Shown one piece after another: positions 34,822-45,071 of a stretch of DNA of 64,000 nt. The translations under genes and the position numbers were made by a program. This stretch comes from Oscheius dolichura (Eukaryota > Nematoda > Chromadorea > Rhabditida > Rhabditidae). Below the pieces are notes generated by a model, which saw only the letters and a list, made by a program, of their open reading frames with translations, made no database searches and was not told where the DNA came from. How positions within the stretch are numbered: the stretch's first letter is position 1; each line of letters begins with the position of its first letter. The DNA lies in assembly GCA_932521035.1 (NCBI GenBank), contig OW051493.1, forward strand, positions 1,984,001-2,048,000. The letters are read 5' to 3'.

Positions 34822-37371
34822 TTATTCGATCCAGGCCTTGCAGCGGACTTCCTTCGACCAGACGGCGCCGTGGGAGTTGTCAAAGTAGAGAATGTGGTCG
34901 CCTCCCTCGCGACAGACGAGCTTCCCCACCTCCGGGTAGAATTCCGTCGAGAGGCGAAACTTCGGCCAGACGTAGTATCCGTCCCGCTCTATCCAAAAAT
35001 CGACATCTCCGCTCGAGACCCGCCACCACCAGTGGATGGTGTCGCCCTTCTCCGCGCGGATACACATCTCCGAGCGACTCTTGGCCGAGACCTTCAGCTG
35101 AACCAAGTCCGTCGGATCGTCGTCCGGATCGTAGACGAGCTCCTGGGGCACGCGGCCGCCCATTCGGATGTCTCCCGACGGGGAGCGGCAGCGCTTGGTG
35201 CCACCCCAATTTGGGTAGATATTGTGGGATCCGAGTTCCTGGATCAAGACGTCCCGCCAATTATTGCCGAGGAAATAGACCTTTTCTCTGGTTTGTTTCG
35301 AGAGAATCGGTGAGATCAGCGCGTAGACTGTCTTGATCATCAGCGGCGGATTGACCACGTAGATCTTCCTGGCAAAATCGGGAAACGTATCCTGAAACAG
35401 GGAGAAATGAGGTTTACTGTACGCAGAAGAGGCCCTGGCGCGTAGGGGAAGGATTTTTGGAGTTTTATGCCGTTGTCTGATTAAAGTTGTAGTGCCGAAA
35501 TGTTCACAAGATCAAGGGCTACCGGATGACAACTCAGAATCAAAAATACCCCCGTTACAAACCGAGCTGGACCAGGTTTTATGCGATCTACCCTCTATTA
35601 AAGTGCTATGGTGTTTGTCTGTTTGTTTGTCTGTCCGATGGGAGAGTGTCCGAGGGTAAAGGAATAAAAAATTTCTTAATCCCGGGGGCCGCCGCAGGCG
35701 ATCGTCGGTAGAAGAGCGGAAAGGGCCTCCACAGGTCGAAACGGATAACTTTGACAGACAGACGACAGCCGTAGGCTGCCGAAGGCCCGCTGGTTTTTGG
35801 TTTAAAATGAGTAAAAATTGCCCAAAATCAAGGTTTTCTCAGCCAGAAAAAAAAAGATTTTTTGGTTTTGACGAAAGCATAGGATAGCCCTTGATTTGTA
35901 GGATTTGAAAACGATGAAAATTCTGCATCAAATGGTCTTGAAAATGGTAGAAATCCAGTCCGGTCCGCTCCCACCCCACCCGAGCTGTCTAACTGGGCTC
36001 GGTATACTGATGCACGCGTGCATGAGGACACGTCCCCGTCTAACTGTGGCTCTTTGCCGTCGCGCCCCTTCTCCCAACGAACCTGTACCAGTTGAAGAAG
36101 TGTCTTGTAGATTTTGAGCGTCGGTGTGTAGAGCAGATCCATTCCAAAGCCGTCCAAATCGACGACAATCATCACTCCGAGCTTCCGACCCGCCTTGGCC
36201 TCGGCCTTCCTGACCAATTTGAAGCTGAGCTCCGTCTCGACGATGCTCATCCGGAACAGTTCGCTGACCGAGCCGGCTCGACAGATCGACTTCGGCTGGA
36301 TCTGGCCCATGTTCTGAATGTAGATCACGTTGCCGGAATCGTCGTGGCCCATTATTCCTCCTGAAATTTGAAATTTGAAAGGTACTGTAGATACGGTAGT
36401 TCCAGTGGGGGGATCTTACCGCAAAGCGCCCTGTAGTAGCGGATTTGATCCAATTTTTTTCTCTTTTTTGGAGTTATCTCTGGCACTACCGTAACTACCA
36501 ACAAAGTGTAGAGAACGCGCCAGTACTAGAATAGAAAACTGTGGCATACAGCAGTTTTACAGGGAATATCAGGCGCGAACTATGATTCTCGGCGATACGG
36601 CGCGGGCTGCAGCATTTTCCAACTTTTTGCGATGTCCTACTGACAACATTTTTAGTACACTATATTTAGAAGGTCGTCGACTACCGTATACCACGGTCAA
36701 ATATGAGAAGAATAGGTTGCCGGTCGAGTAACCTAGCTTTATAGGCGTATTTCGTACCAAATTGCACGAAAATCGAGAAAACTCTGTCTCCCGCCCTTTT
36801 CTATGGTGAAATCTCGGTTCTGCGGATACTGTGTGGTAGCCCTTGATCTGCTACATCTGTTTTCGAAAACATTTGTTAGAATGAGCCATAAGGAGTCCAA
36901 AAACCTCCCGGTCGAAATCCCCATTGAAATCTGGCTTCAGCCCGAAGTTTGGCTCTATCTCGCCTTGGTACTGTATTTCACCATCAAAATAGGAGGGCGG
37001 ACTTCAAGAAAAGTTCAAAAAACTACCAGGGAAATAGGCAGCTGCCTTGCTCATATGTCGAACATGGCTGTTGATTTCGGCCGCCGTGGCGACTTCCAAC
37101 TGGTCGAGATTCAACGTAGTCAGGGTGATGACGGCCTCTCGCAACTTCGGCAGAATAGCTTCTGAAAATACTCTATATAAAACTATAAATACTAATAAAA
37201 CATACCAATATTATAATCATAGCCAAGCAGCCATCGGAGAAGGGAAAAGTCTGTGTTGTACTCCGGGTAGGCGGCTAGGTCATCGGCTGCCCGGCTTCTC
37301 AATTCATCGATTTTCTTCTTATGATACGGGGAGATTTCTTGAAGAGTGTTGTAGTGGTTCTCGACCACCAT
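34822..37371 (-). CDS. CRAL-TRIO and GOLD domain protein (SEC14-like; CGR-1/CTG type)
   Basis: SEC14-like proteins bind phosphoinositides or other lipids; the C. elegans member CGR-1 was identified as a suppressor of Ras signalling. Exons 37206-37371, 37027-37161, 36083-36360 and 34822-35391 join in phase to give 382 residues. The N-terminal CRAL-TRIO-N helices contain YNTDFSLLRWLLGYDYNI. The lipid-binding core includes GNVIYIQNMGQIQPKSI, VMIVVDLDGFGMDLLYTPTL and YVVNPPLMIKTVYALISPIL, ending LPxxYGG-like as IYPNWGGTK. The C-terminal third is a GOLD beta-domain (VSAKSRSEMCIRAEKGDTIH, WWWRVSSGDVDFWIERDG), ending CKAWIE. The start ATG at 37371 lies 10 bases after a CATTCCAG acceptor. Intron 3 (35392-36082) carries a TCTG repeat and a GTCTAACTG repeat unit. 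Assignment to cgr-1 versus a ctg paralogue is left open. Confidence 0.88.
35605..35637 (+). repeat. GCTATGGTGT plus TTTG/TCTG microsatellite
   Basis: GCTATGGTGTTTGTCTGTTT and further units, related to the copy at 13054-13085. It lies in an intron of the CRAL-TRIO/GOLD gene. Confidence 0.6.
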
Positions 37372-37384
37372 TCGGCCAGTTCTG

Positions 37385-38300
37385 GAATGGAATGGTCTCG
37401 AACAGATTGGGGGAGATTAGACGGGGAGAAGACCTGTCAACGTGTGGAAAAGACATTATAAGGGAAGGGGAAGTGGGAAAATGAGCCGGTGATAAGCAGG
37501 GAGGGGGGAGATAAGAACGAGCAGGGAGATCTCTAAAAAAACGAGGAGTGTTTTTGACCTTATCAGTTGGTTAGGGAGGGAAGGAACAGGAGTTTGTGGA
37601 GCAAAATAAGGTGTCGTTGGGCCAGAACGATTCCGGTCAAGTGAGATATTTACTTGGTTTATGTAACACTGTAATTGTGTAGTGAATTCAATTTTTTTGA
37701 CTTTCTCCTTTTAGGAAAATTACAGTTTCAGGGAGATTTCATAAGCTGGCATTATGTTCCCTTCGTACTGCATTTCCGCACTCGAGTGCCTTCAACTTTT
37801 TTTCTATTCCATTTCTTCCAGTTTTTACTGTTGGAAATGGAAAAAAAACTGATCCTGAACCCTAAATTTCTTCCTCCATGGGCTTGGGAATTTATCCAAA
37901 CTTGCAATCTTATCCGGCGGACCTCCTTGGAGCATTTTACAGAAGCTTGGGCTCTCTGAATCTTCAGGAAAGCCTTTGGTGGCCATTCTAACACAAAAAC
38001 GTCTTCATTTTGGACTACCAGAAGCCAGAACAAAAACTATGATCCATTTCCCACTGAAGGGGAACGCGTTTTGTGGTAAGATATTGGGAAATCAATTGAA
38101 TACGATCTTATGGTCGTCTCCAGAAACATTTGCATAGGTCGCCGCTACTTTTATTGGATAAATGAAACTTTACAAACTTCTATAGTAACAATTCATTTGT
38201 CCATATTCACACATAGATCACTCTCTGTCTCTTCGGCTAGAAGCAGTATACTGTACAGAATGTCTCTTCTCTTCTCTTGGCAGTCGGTCCCCTTCCCTCC
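37385..38300. other. Intergenic region between CRAL-TRIO/GOLD and neuropeptide genes
   Basis: About 0.9 kb with short open frames only. It contains the promoter of the CRAL-TRIO/GOLD gene and the 3' untranslated region of the neuropeptide gene. TTTATT near 38150 (AATAAA on the minus strand) is a possible poly(A) signal. Confidence 0.45.
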
Positions 38301-39141
38301 CTATAGGCTCCTCTTTCCCAATCCAATCCCTCCGAGAGAGTCGAATGCCGAAATGGCACGTTTCTCTCCGATAAATGGTGTCGAGGATCGTTTCCCCAGG
38401 CCGATTCCTGAATATTTTCTCATCATTATTTATTTATCGGTGGCCCGGGTTGAATGGGGACCAATCTTCGGATGGACGTCACCCTCCCTAGAAGGCGGAA
38501 AATAGGCTATTCTATGGGGTTAGAGAGTAGAAAAACCAATGGGAAATGAAGAAAACTGACGGAGGGAGTAAAAATAGGCGATTTCGGCTGTCCAGCTGTC
38601 TAACTGTGGCTGTTAGCTGTCTAATTGTGGCCTTCCTAGGCGACACAGCTGTCTAACTGTGGCTGTTCTGCCCAGGGAATTAATAAAACGGGGGCTTTGC
38701 AGTCTAATTGTGGCTGTTTTACCTCCAAAATGGATGAAATTGGCCGATGGCTGTCTAACTGTGGCTTTCTTACCTCCCAGCGTGTCAAAGGAGCTCAGCG
38801 CCCTTTTGACGTCCTCATCGTTGCTGCGCTTCCCCAATCCAATCCCACCCAACGTGTCGAAATTGCTGAGTGATGATCTTTTCTCTAAAAATATTATTTT
38901 TTTCTATGTTTCGATGTCTAAAAACTTACCAAAATCATAATTACCCAGCCAGAAAGGACTGTGACTCCGCTTGCCCAGGCCCATTCCACCGAGACTGTCA
39001 AAGGCACTCAAGGGAGCTCTCTTCAGAATTACTGCTGCTTCCTATATTTTTATATATATTTTTTTTATAATATTTCTAATTTACAGCATTCCAGAGGACA
39101 ATGACAGCTAGAAGAATAGTAACATGGACCAACGATTTCAT
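38301..39141 (-). CDS. nlp-5: NLP-5-like neuropeptide precursor (FDSLGGxGLG-amide peptides)
   Basis: A secreted prohormone for amidated neuropeptides of the GGMGLG type, which have been compared with allatostatin-A-like peptides. Exons 39085-39141, 38930-39041, 38774-38884 and 38301-38407 join in phase to give 128 residues. The signal peptide is MKSLVHVTILLAVIVLWNA. Four peptides end Gly-Lys-Arg and would be cut and C-terminally amidated: APLSAFDSLGGMGLGKR, SSLSNFDTLGGIGLGKR, ALSSFDTLGGIGLGKR and AISAFDSLGGIGLGKR. Spacers are SHSPFWLGNYDFGEKR, SNDEDVKR and SSTPFIGEKR; some may be released too. The third peptide is split by intron 3. An ATTTCAG acceptor lies 16 bases before the ATG. Intron 3 carries repeat units starting at its donor and a second in-frame donor 51 bases on. 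Confidence 0.92.
38585..38772 (+). repeat. Cluster of GCTGTCTAACTGTGGC repeats in neuropeptide intron 3
   Basis: Five or six units of GTCTAA(C/T)TGTGGC lie in this intron. The block at 38614-38662 nearly matches 33412-33459, including the linker CCTAGGCGACACA. Two units abut GGAGGTAA donor-like sequences on the minus strand. Confidence 0.8.
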
Positions 39142-39159
39142 TTTCTAGTGGGGTTACCT

Positions 39160-42100
39160 GAAATTTTGATATTTATTGGAAGGAAACGTATTTCAGGAGA
39201 GCTGTTAGATCTGAAAAAGGTTATAGGCAATTGTCTACTGTAATTTTATGAGCAAATTCAATTTTATTAGACATGCAATATTTGACTAGGCTAGAAAGGA
39301 GACAAAGACTGGGAATGACGAATCTAATAGAATTTCTTTATAGAGGAAGGAATATAGAGAGGAAGTGGTTCTGTGAGTCAAGTATGGCGATAGCTAGGCC
39401 CTTTTTAGTCAGAAAATTATAGAGGTGGCTGTATATTGACGGCTAGAAGGAAGAGTCAAAGCTTTTCTGGTACAATTTGACCGGAAACACAGATTGTAAG
39501 CATGCGCCAAAGCAACGCCCATTTTTTTAAACATTTCAGAGGCTGAATTCCTTCATTTCGCCTCGCTCGCTTTACTTGTTTAGTTTGTCTATTTTCTGCT
39601 CAAATTTAGTGAATTTACATTGATATCTAATTATTTGTTGCAAAGAACTTCTATTTCTGTCACTAGCGTGTGAATCAAAGCATGCAAGTGAGCGTATATT
39701 GTACCTGCACGTCACTTCCGCATGAACTAGTACTTTCTCTAAATTTTCAAGTGAATTCTCAAGTTCAGTCTGTTTAGCACAAAGAATATCATGGACGAAT
39801 TTCATACAGGAAATAAGAAATGAACACATTTTGTACGGACGGGAGGAAAAGCGATTTTGAAATTGTCATGTGTGAATAATTGTGATGTCTCTGTCCCCTC
39901 ATTTATTACAGCCAAGCCATGATTGCCAAACAAGCAAACGACCGAAGGATTGAAAATAAGGAAACGTGAACCTCCACACTGCATAAAAGGCTGTTCGTTC
40001 CAAAAATCACGCCATTTTGAGAGGACTAAAGGTATTGTCAATAGAGGTTCAAAGAGCTAATTCAACTTCTTTTCCATAACGTAAGTCCTAATGTTTGAGG
40101 TGTATGTATTTTGTAAACAAGTAGTAAAAGTCAAATGGTTGTGAAACCAAAAGAGTGGGCGTTTTAAACTGAAGTGCTGTGTATTTTATTGCCTGGAAAG
40201 ATAATGAACAACTTGTAGCTGAGCAATAAAGGTGGTCCGCTCCATAAAATAATCGTACTAGAACTTGAAGCCCATGTTATTTCCCTCAAGGACAAGTCTG
40301 GTCCAATAGATGAGAGGGAGACATCAGGGCAGGTGCGGTGAGGAACAAGAGCAGATAAAAGTCCAGTCAAAATTTAATTGTCCGGAAATGGGACAAAAGC
40401 TGAAAGGGTGGCAGGGGGAAAGAAATTTGGCCGTGCTGATTTGAGATGATGTTGACGGTGAATGGATAGAGTACACATGAAAAGCAAAATGATCTTTTGT
40501 CGGGTAATGGGAAGAACTGTGGGAGGCGCAGTAATTGCTATGGGATTAGAAAAGGTATACTGCTATTTCTAGCTGACATCATTTCAATTCTTCTCACCTT
40601 TTTTCAGGCAGAATTTTAGAAAGTCTAAAAGAACAAATGGAGTCGCCTATGATGTTTTCCAATCAACTCATGCAATCCACAAATAAGCGAACGGATTTCT
40701 TTTTCGAGGAGGAAGTAAATGCCGTCAAATTGAGCTGATGTACGAAAACAGGTGCTTCTTTAGTAGGTGTAGTTTTTTTTTGGAAGTTTTATAATAAGAA
40801 GAACACTTGATGATCCAATTTTTCTCTTCCTGTCTGGATGTTCTTGAGGGAAAGCCTCTCAAAAGTATAAAAAACAGATACGAGTTCTATAAAAGGGCAC
40901 AAATAATGTAATAAGAAGCATTTAGATGATCAAAAGACACTTGGATAAACGGAAGAACGGGAGGTTTGTTTTGTCCACCTCAACTAACAATTCCCTCTGC
41001 TAATATTTTGATAAATGATCCAGACATAATTATAAGAAGCCATCCCTCGTGAGATGAGATAGGGGCGATAATGGGTGGGGGCGATCTCTTTATATAACTG
41101 TGTGACTCGCCGTGGGAGAATGTAACTTCAATGAAAAGAAATAAAAAGTGGGTGGGCCATAGAGATTGAGAGTGGGAGCAATTGGAAGTGAGAATAAAAA
41201 GAACTAAATTTAGATTCGAGGTAATGAAAAGAAAGAGAACAATTTTAGCAAACGAAGCAAGAAATACACAATCACTATACATGAGAAAGACTCCTCCCTC
41301 TTTAGATAAAATGCAGAAGAAAGAGCACTTAGGAAATTCCAAAAAGACGAGCGTAACAAAGAGAAGAACCAGCTCACCCGAATTAGTGGCAAGTCTTGAG
41401 CTAATTTTTATAAAATTGAGTTAGTTTTTGATTCTTTTTCATCAAAAATCAAATCGAAATGATGTTGTCATAGTTGTAAGAATTGGAGAAGCTTTAGCAA
41501 GTATATAAAAGTATCAATATCAAATTATGAGTGGTATATGAAGGTAGTGACTAATTATCGCTAGAAACAAATAAAGAGCTGCTATAATTACGTTTTCAAA
41601 CAATTTTAGAGAAGAAGAGCAAACAAGAAACGGCCTTTAGCCTAATAACCGTCTTTTTGTTGAGTGGGAGGTCAAAAATTCCGCTTCGAAGATTCTCTTA
41701 CAAAGACGAATTTCCTTTCCCGTAGCGTATGAAAGGAAGACACATGTCACGACGTCGCTTAGTCTTTGAACCGGCGTAGCTCTCCAAGGAGCTAGTAAAA
41801 GGCATCAAAAAGCGTCGAAGAATTTATCTTCTTTTACTCGCAAACACTACGGAGGACAGCACGAAATATGAGAAGAGACGGGGAAGGAAGAATAACAAAA
41901 TGAAATTATTTTTGAAGCACATCCACTTATGGTTTGTCGAAGTTTCACATAATTTAGGAAGTTTGCTGAGTTCTTCCTCTTTTGTGGCCTAGTAATCTTT
42001 TTCTCCAAATTGTTTTCGTCTTCATGATATTCCGCTGTTCAAAAACTCCCTACGGTCCTGTTGCTGGAGATACTGCTTTTTTTTTAAAACAAATGTACAC

Positions 42101-42369
42101 AATATTAGCTGAACAATCTCTTCCCTACTTGTTTCTCCGGGATTTTGGGGCATTCCACCGGCTCTCTGTCACTTTCAGACAGAGCATTCAAATATTATCT
42201 TTTGTAGATGATGGTCTTGGAATATTCAAGGAAGTGAGTCATCGGTGATAACTCTTGGAAATCTCAAAGTATCATATCATTTCATGGCAACTAATATTCC
42301 CTTTTCTGATTTCCTGATGAAATACATTCGAGGAAGGAGAAATATACGATCTTCTTATCCGGAGTTCAG
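39160..42369. other. Gene-poor AT-rich region upstream of the neuropeptide gene
   Basis: About 3.2 kb with no gene I can support. It includes the likely neuropeptide promoter (39160 upward). Short frames at 40470-40740 and 41980-42235 could be joined by splice sites but lack any start or family match. Confidence 0.45.
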
Positions 42370-42600
42370 AGCTGTCTCAATGGAGAACACGCCCTGTCCT
42401 TTTTGGCAGTTCATCACAAATTTGACATTGAGCAGACGGAAAAAGTGCAAAATTTCTTTTCGGATTGCGGGTTTGAAATACCCAACTGGCATTATACGTC
42501 TCAGGTGGTTCGCTTGAAACGCCAAACGGCGAAAGGATACGACCCGGACCAATTGCTTGTGAATCTCAAGTCTTATGTAATAAACCATCGTATAGAATAG
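42370..42600 (+). CDS. Possible terminal coding exon of an unrecognised gene
   Basis: After a TTCAG acceptor at 42365-42369 the frame stays open for 76 codons to TAG at 42598-42600. It contains ALSFLAVHHKFDIEQTEKV and PNWHYTSQVVRLKRQTAKGY and has balanced, protein-like composition. There is no ATG in frame, so it would need upstream exons; one candidate ends with a GTGAGT donor at 42233 in matching phase (VDDGLGIFKE). I do not recognise the protein. It is convergent with D2HGDH, whose stop is only 57 bases away. It could be a real small gene or chance. Confidence 0.3.
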   Translation, partial: SCLNGEHALSFLAVHHKFDIEQTEKVQNFFSDCGFEIPNWHYTSQVVRLKRQTAKGYDPDQLLVNLKSYVINHRIE

Positions 42601-42642
42601 AAGCTTGGGCCATAATCATTTGCTTTCCTATAACCCTTCTCG

Positions 42643-42648
42643 TTTATT
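42643..42648 (-). terminator. Poly(A) signal of the D2HGDH gene
   Basis: TTTATT on + (AATAAA on the coding strand), about 9 bases after the stop codon, giving a very short 3' untranslated region. Confidence 0.5.
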
Positions 42649-42656
42649 TGTACATA

Positions 42657-44913
42657 TCACATAAATTTGCCCGGATTTAGTATGCCATTAGGGTCGAAGG
42701 TCTTCTTCAATTTTTGGATAATTTCTCGATCCTCTGGTGATCTAATCAGCTTTGAGTATGGCAGTTTCATTTGCCCGATTCCATGTTCAGCCGAGATAGA
42801 TCCGCCGTGCTGTACTACCCATTCGTAGAGTTCTGGATAAAGTCTAAAATGCTCCGTTTCTTCTTTTTTGTCTCTATTTCCCACATATCGTAGAGTTTCT
42901 GGTTGAAACCATCTGAAGTTATGTTCAAGTGGCTGTTCCCGTCTCCCAGATGCCCGTAAGTGACGACTCTCTTTGCCAGCCCTTCGCATTTCTTCTTCAT
43001 TACCTAAATATCCCAATTTTTTATTTCTGAGAAGAAACATACCTGTGACAGTTCATAAAAATCTTTTTGAGGTAGTGAAACGTCGTGTTTATAAACGTAG
43101 CCATCTCTCGCAACTGCCAGAGGTGCGCTTTCCCTCAACTGCCACATTTGGAAGGATTCCTTGGCTGAATTTGCCTAAAATGAGTATTTTTTTGATTTTT
43201 CAGAGCTTCAATAACCTTACCATAACACCATCTTGAGCAAAATTTTCGCTGAGACATTTTTCTAGGAAGGCTTCCACTTTTGCCGTGTCGTGGGATTTAT
43301 TAGAACCTAGAACGGGGTAAGATTGTTCCTTTTAGCTTCAAAGGAAGCAGAATTACATACTGATTATGAATAACTAAATTAAAAATTATGAAAACTTCAA
43401 TTTTTGAAGAAAAACTTGACATAGAAATGTCAAAATTTTATCAGCGAATATGTTGTTTCGCGGCTCGCCATTTTTCACTTTTCCTCGGGATCCTGATATT
43501 TTTATGAAAAATAAATTACTGCATATTGTTCAGCAAAATTTGCTCTACAAAATAAGATTAAAATGTTTTGTCTATCTTATAAAATAACTATACTGGAGCA
43601 GAACCCGTTCTTCGTTCTAGAAACTCACCAGAAGTTTCAATAAGCAGATTAAATTCCGGATTTGATTTCAGGACATTTTCCAGCTGTAAATTAGCTTCCA
43701 GACTCTCCATTACTGGTCGATCCATAAATTCGAAAGACGACAGAATCTCTCCAAGATGTTTCCTAGCAGTGGAGAGGATTTTCAGGCAATTTTCAAAGGA
43801 ATCGGTTCCCAGCATTACGGATTGAATGCTATTTGGGCGGGGAACTGTGCTCATTGTAACGCTGAGAAGGGAGATTTTATGCTGGAGGAGTCAGATACCT
43901 CGTGATTATTCCCAGCTGACCCTCACTGCCGAGGAATAGATGATGCAGGTGGAAAGACGTGTTATCCTTCCTTATACGACTACCACATTTGTAGATTGTG
44001 CCTTTATCATCAGGAAGAACCTAGAACTCATGTAAAAATTGAGCGATACGACACTTTGGAAGGTGGAAACCAGGAAACTGGATTTTTAATTGAAACTTTC
44101 AGATTGCGTTTGTCCAGAACATCATGCGCAGATTTTTTTTGATTTCAGAAATAAACTCCCTTCTTTTTCTCAAATTTGGCATTTTCATGTTCTAATTTGC
44201 AAAAAATTCAGCACATTATAACGAACATTTTCATGTATAAAAATGTAAAAAATATCAAAAACTGACCACAGTAACACCCATTAGATGTGCATGAAGGCTT
44301 CCATATCTCAAAAGCCGTATCCCACCGGCACAGGTGGCTATATTCCCTCCAATCAGGCAAGATCCTTTGGCTCCTATATCAAACGGCATCATTGCTCCAT
44401 ACGGTTCTAATTTCTTGTCCAATTCTTCCAGAATAAAACCAGCGTCACAGGTAAGCACTCCTAAAATCTTTTTTTTATTGAATAAGTAAAGAAACCTACC
44501 CGAATCCTCTTCATATTCAAAGTGCTTATTTATCTTCTTCATTGAGATGACAACTTCTTCTCGAATGGGGATGGATCCGCCGACGAGGCCGGTATTTCCC
44601 GACTGGGGAACAACGGATATCTTATTTTGGGAACAATAGGACAGAAGAGCGCTGACCTCTTCTGTCGAGGTAGGGAAAAGGACGCATTTTGAATTGCCTA
44701 ATAATTGGAGAATTCTTACGGAAGGCAGTTATGAAGCATGCCTTTGTACCACTTGGACCAGTCGGTGTTGTATTCATCCAATTCTGATGTCTTGACATTA
44801 TTAGCTCCTAGTATTTTCTCAAATACAGACAAATCTTTATCTCCTAGCTGTGAACAATATCTTGAACACACAGGAATAGTTCTCCGTGTTGTAAATAAAA
44901 ACCGTCGAAGCAT
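42657..44913 (-). CDS. Mitochondrial D-2-hydroxyglutarate dehydrogenase
   Basis: An FAD enzyme that oxidises D-2-hydroxyglutarate to 2-oxoglutarate in mitochondria, passing electrons to the electron-transfer flavoprotein. Exons: 44742-44913, 44500-44697, 44267-44460, 43899-44020, 43629-43861, 43221-43306, 43043-43174, 42885-43003, 42657-42843; total 480 residues, matching the family. The N-terminus MLRRFLFTTRRTIPVCSRYC is a typical mitochondrial presequence. FAD-binding motifs are PQSGNTGLVGGSIP and GAKGSCLIGGNIATCAGG, followed by LRYGSLHAHLMGV. FLGSEGQLGIIT, FEFMDRPVMES and IETSGSNKSHD follow. The metal/substrate site is VVTYGHLGDGNSHLN with SAEHGIGQMK near the end, and the C-terminus is DPNGILNPGKFM. 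The first intron (44698-44741) is GC-AG, the only reading that joins WYKG to NSKCVLFP in phase. It follows TFIIE-beta by about 135 nt, as in a nematode operon. Confidence 0.94.
44698..44741 (-). other. 44-nt GC-AG intron
   Basis: On the coding strand the intron begins GCATGCTTC and ends TTATTAG. Using the nearby GTAAG instead would leave a 22-nt intron and break the reading frame. Confidence 0.8.
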
Positions 44914-44935
44914 TCTTATTTACTGGTGAGACCGA

Positions 44936-45071
44936 ACTAAAACTGAAGAAACTAACATGCAAGGGAAACGTCCTTATTTTCTAAAAGATATGAAAAAGGG
45001 TAGATAAAAATATATTCATGTATAAATTAAACAATAAACCTGTATTTATGATATCACGTAAAGTTGAGAAA
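44936..45071 (-). promoter_or_regulatory. Operon intercistronic region (TFIIE-beta to D2HGDH)
   Basis: About 135 nt separate the TFIIE-beta stop from a TTTTAG acceptor lying 23 nt before the D2HGDH ATG. The region is U-rich on the coding strand and another acceptor (TTCTTCAG) is adjacent. This is the arrangement expected for SL2-type trans-splicing of a downstream operon gene. Confidence 0.65.

Noticed and set aside
40470..40735. Possible two-exon + strand gene (through CGRRSNCYGIRK and ESLKEQMESPMMFSNQ)
   Set aside because: The splice sites are plausible, but there is a stop upstream, no ATG and no family match.
44717..44738. GTAAG...TTATTAG as a 22-nt intron in D2HGDH
   Set aside because: Too short to splice and it breaks the frame; the GC donor at 44741 fits the phase and the family alignment.
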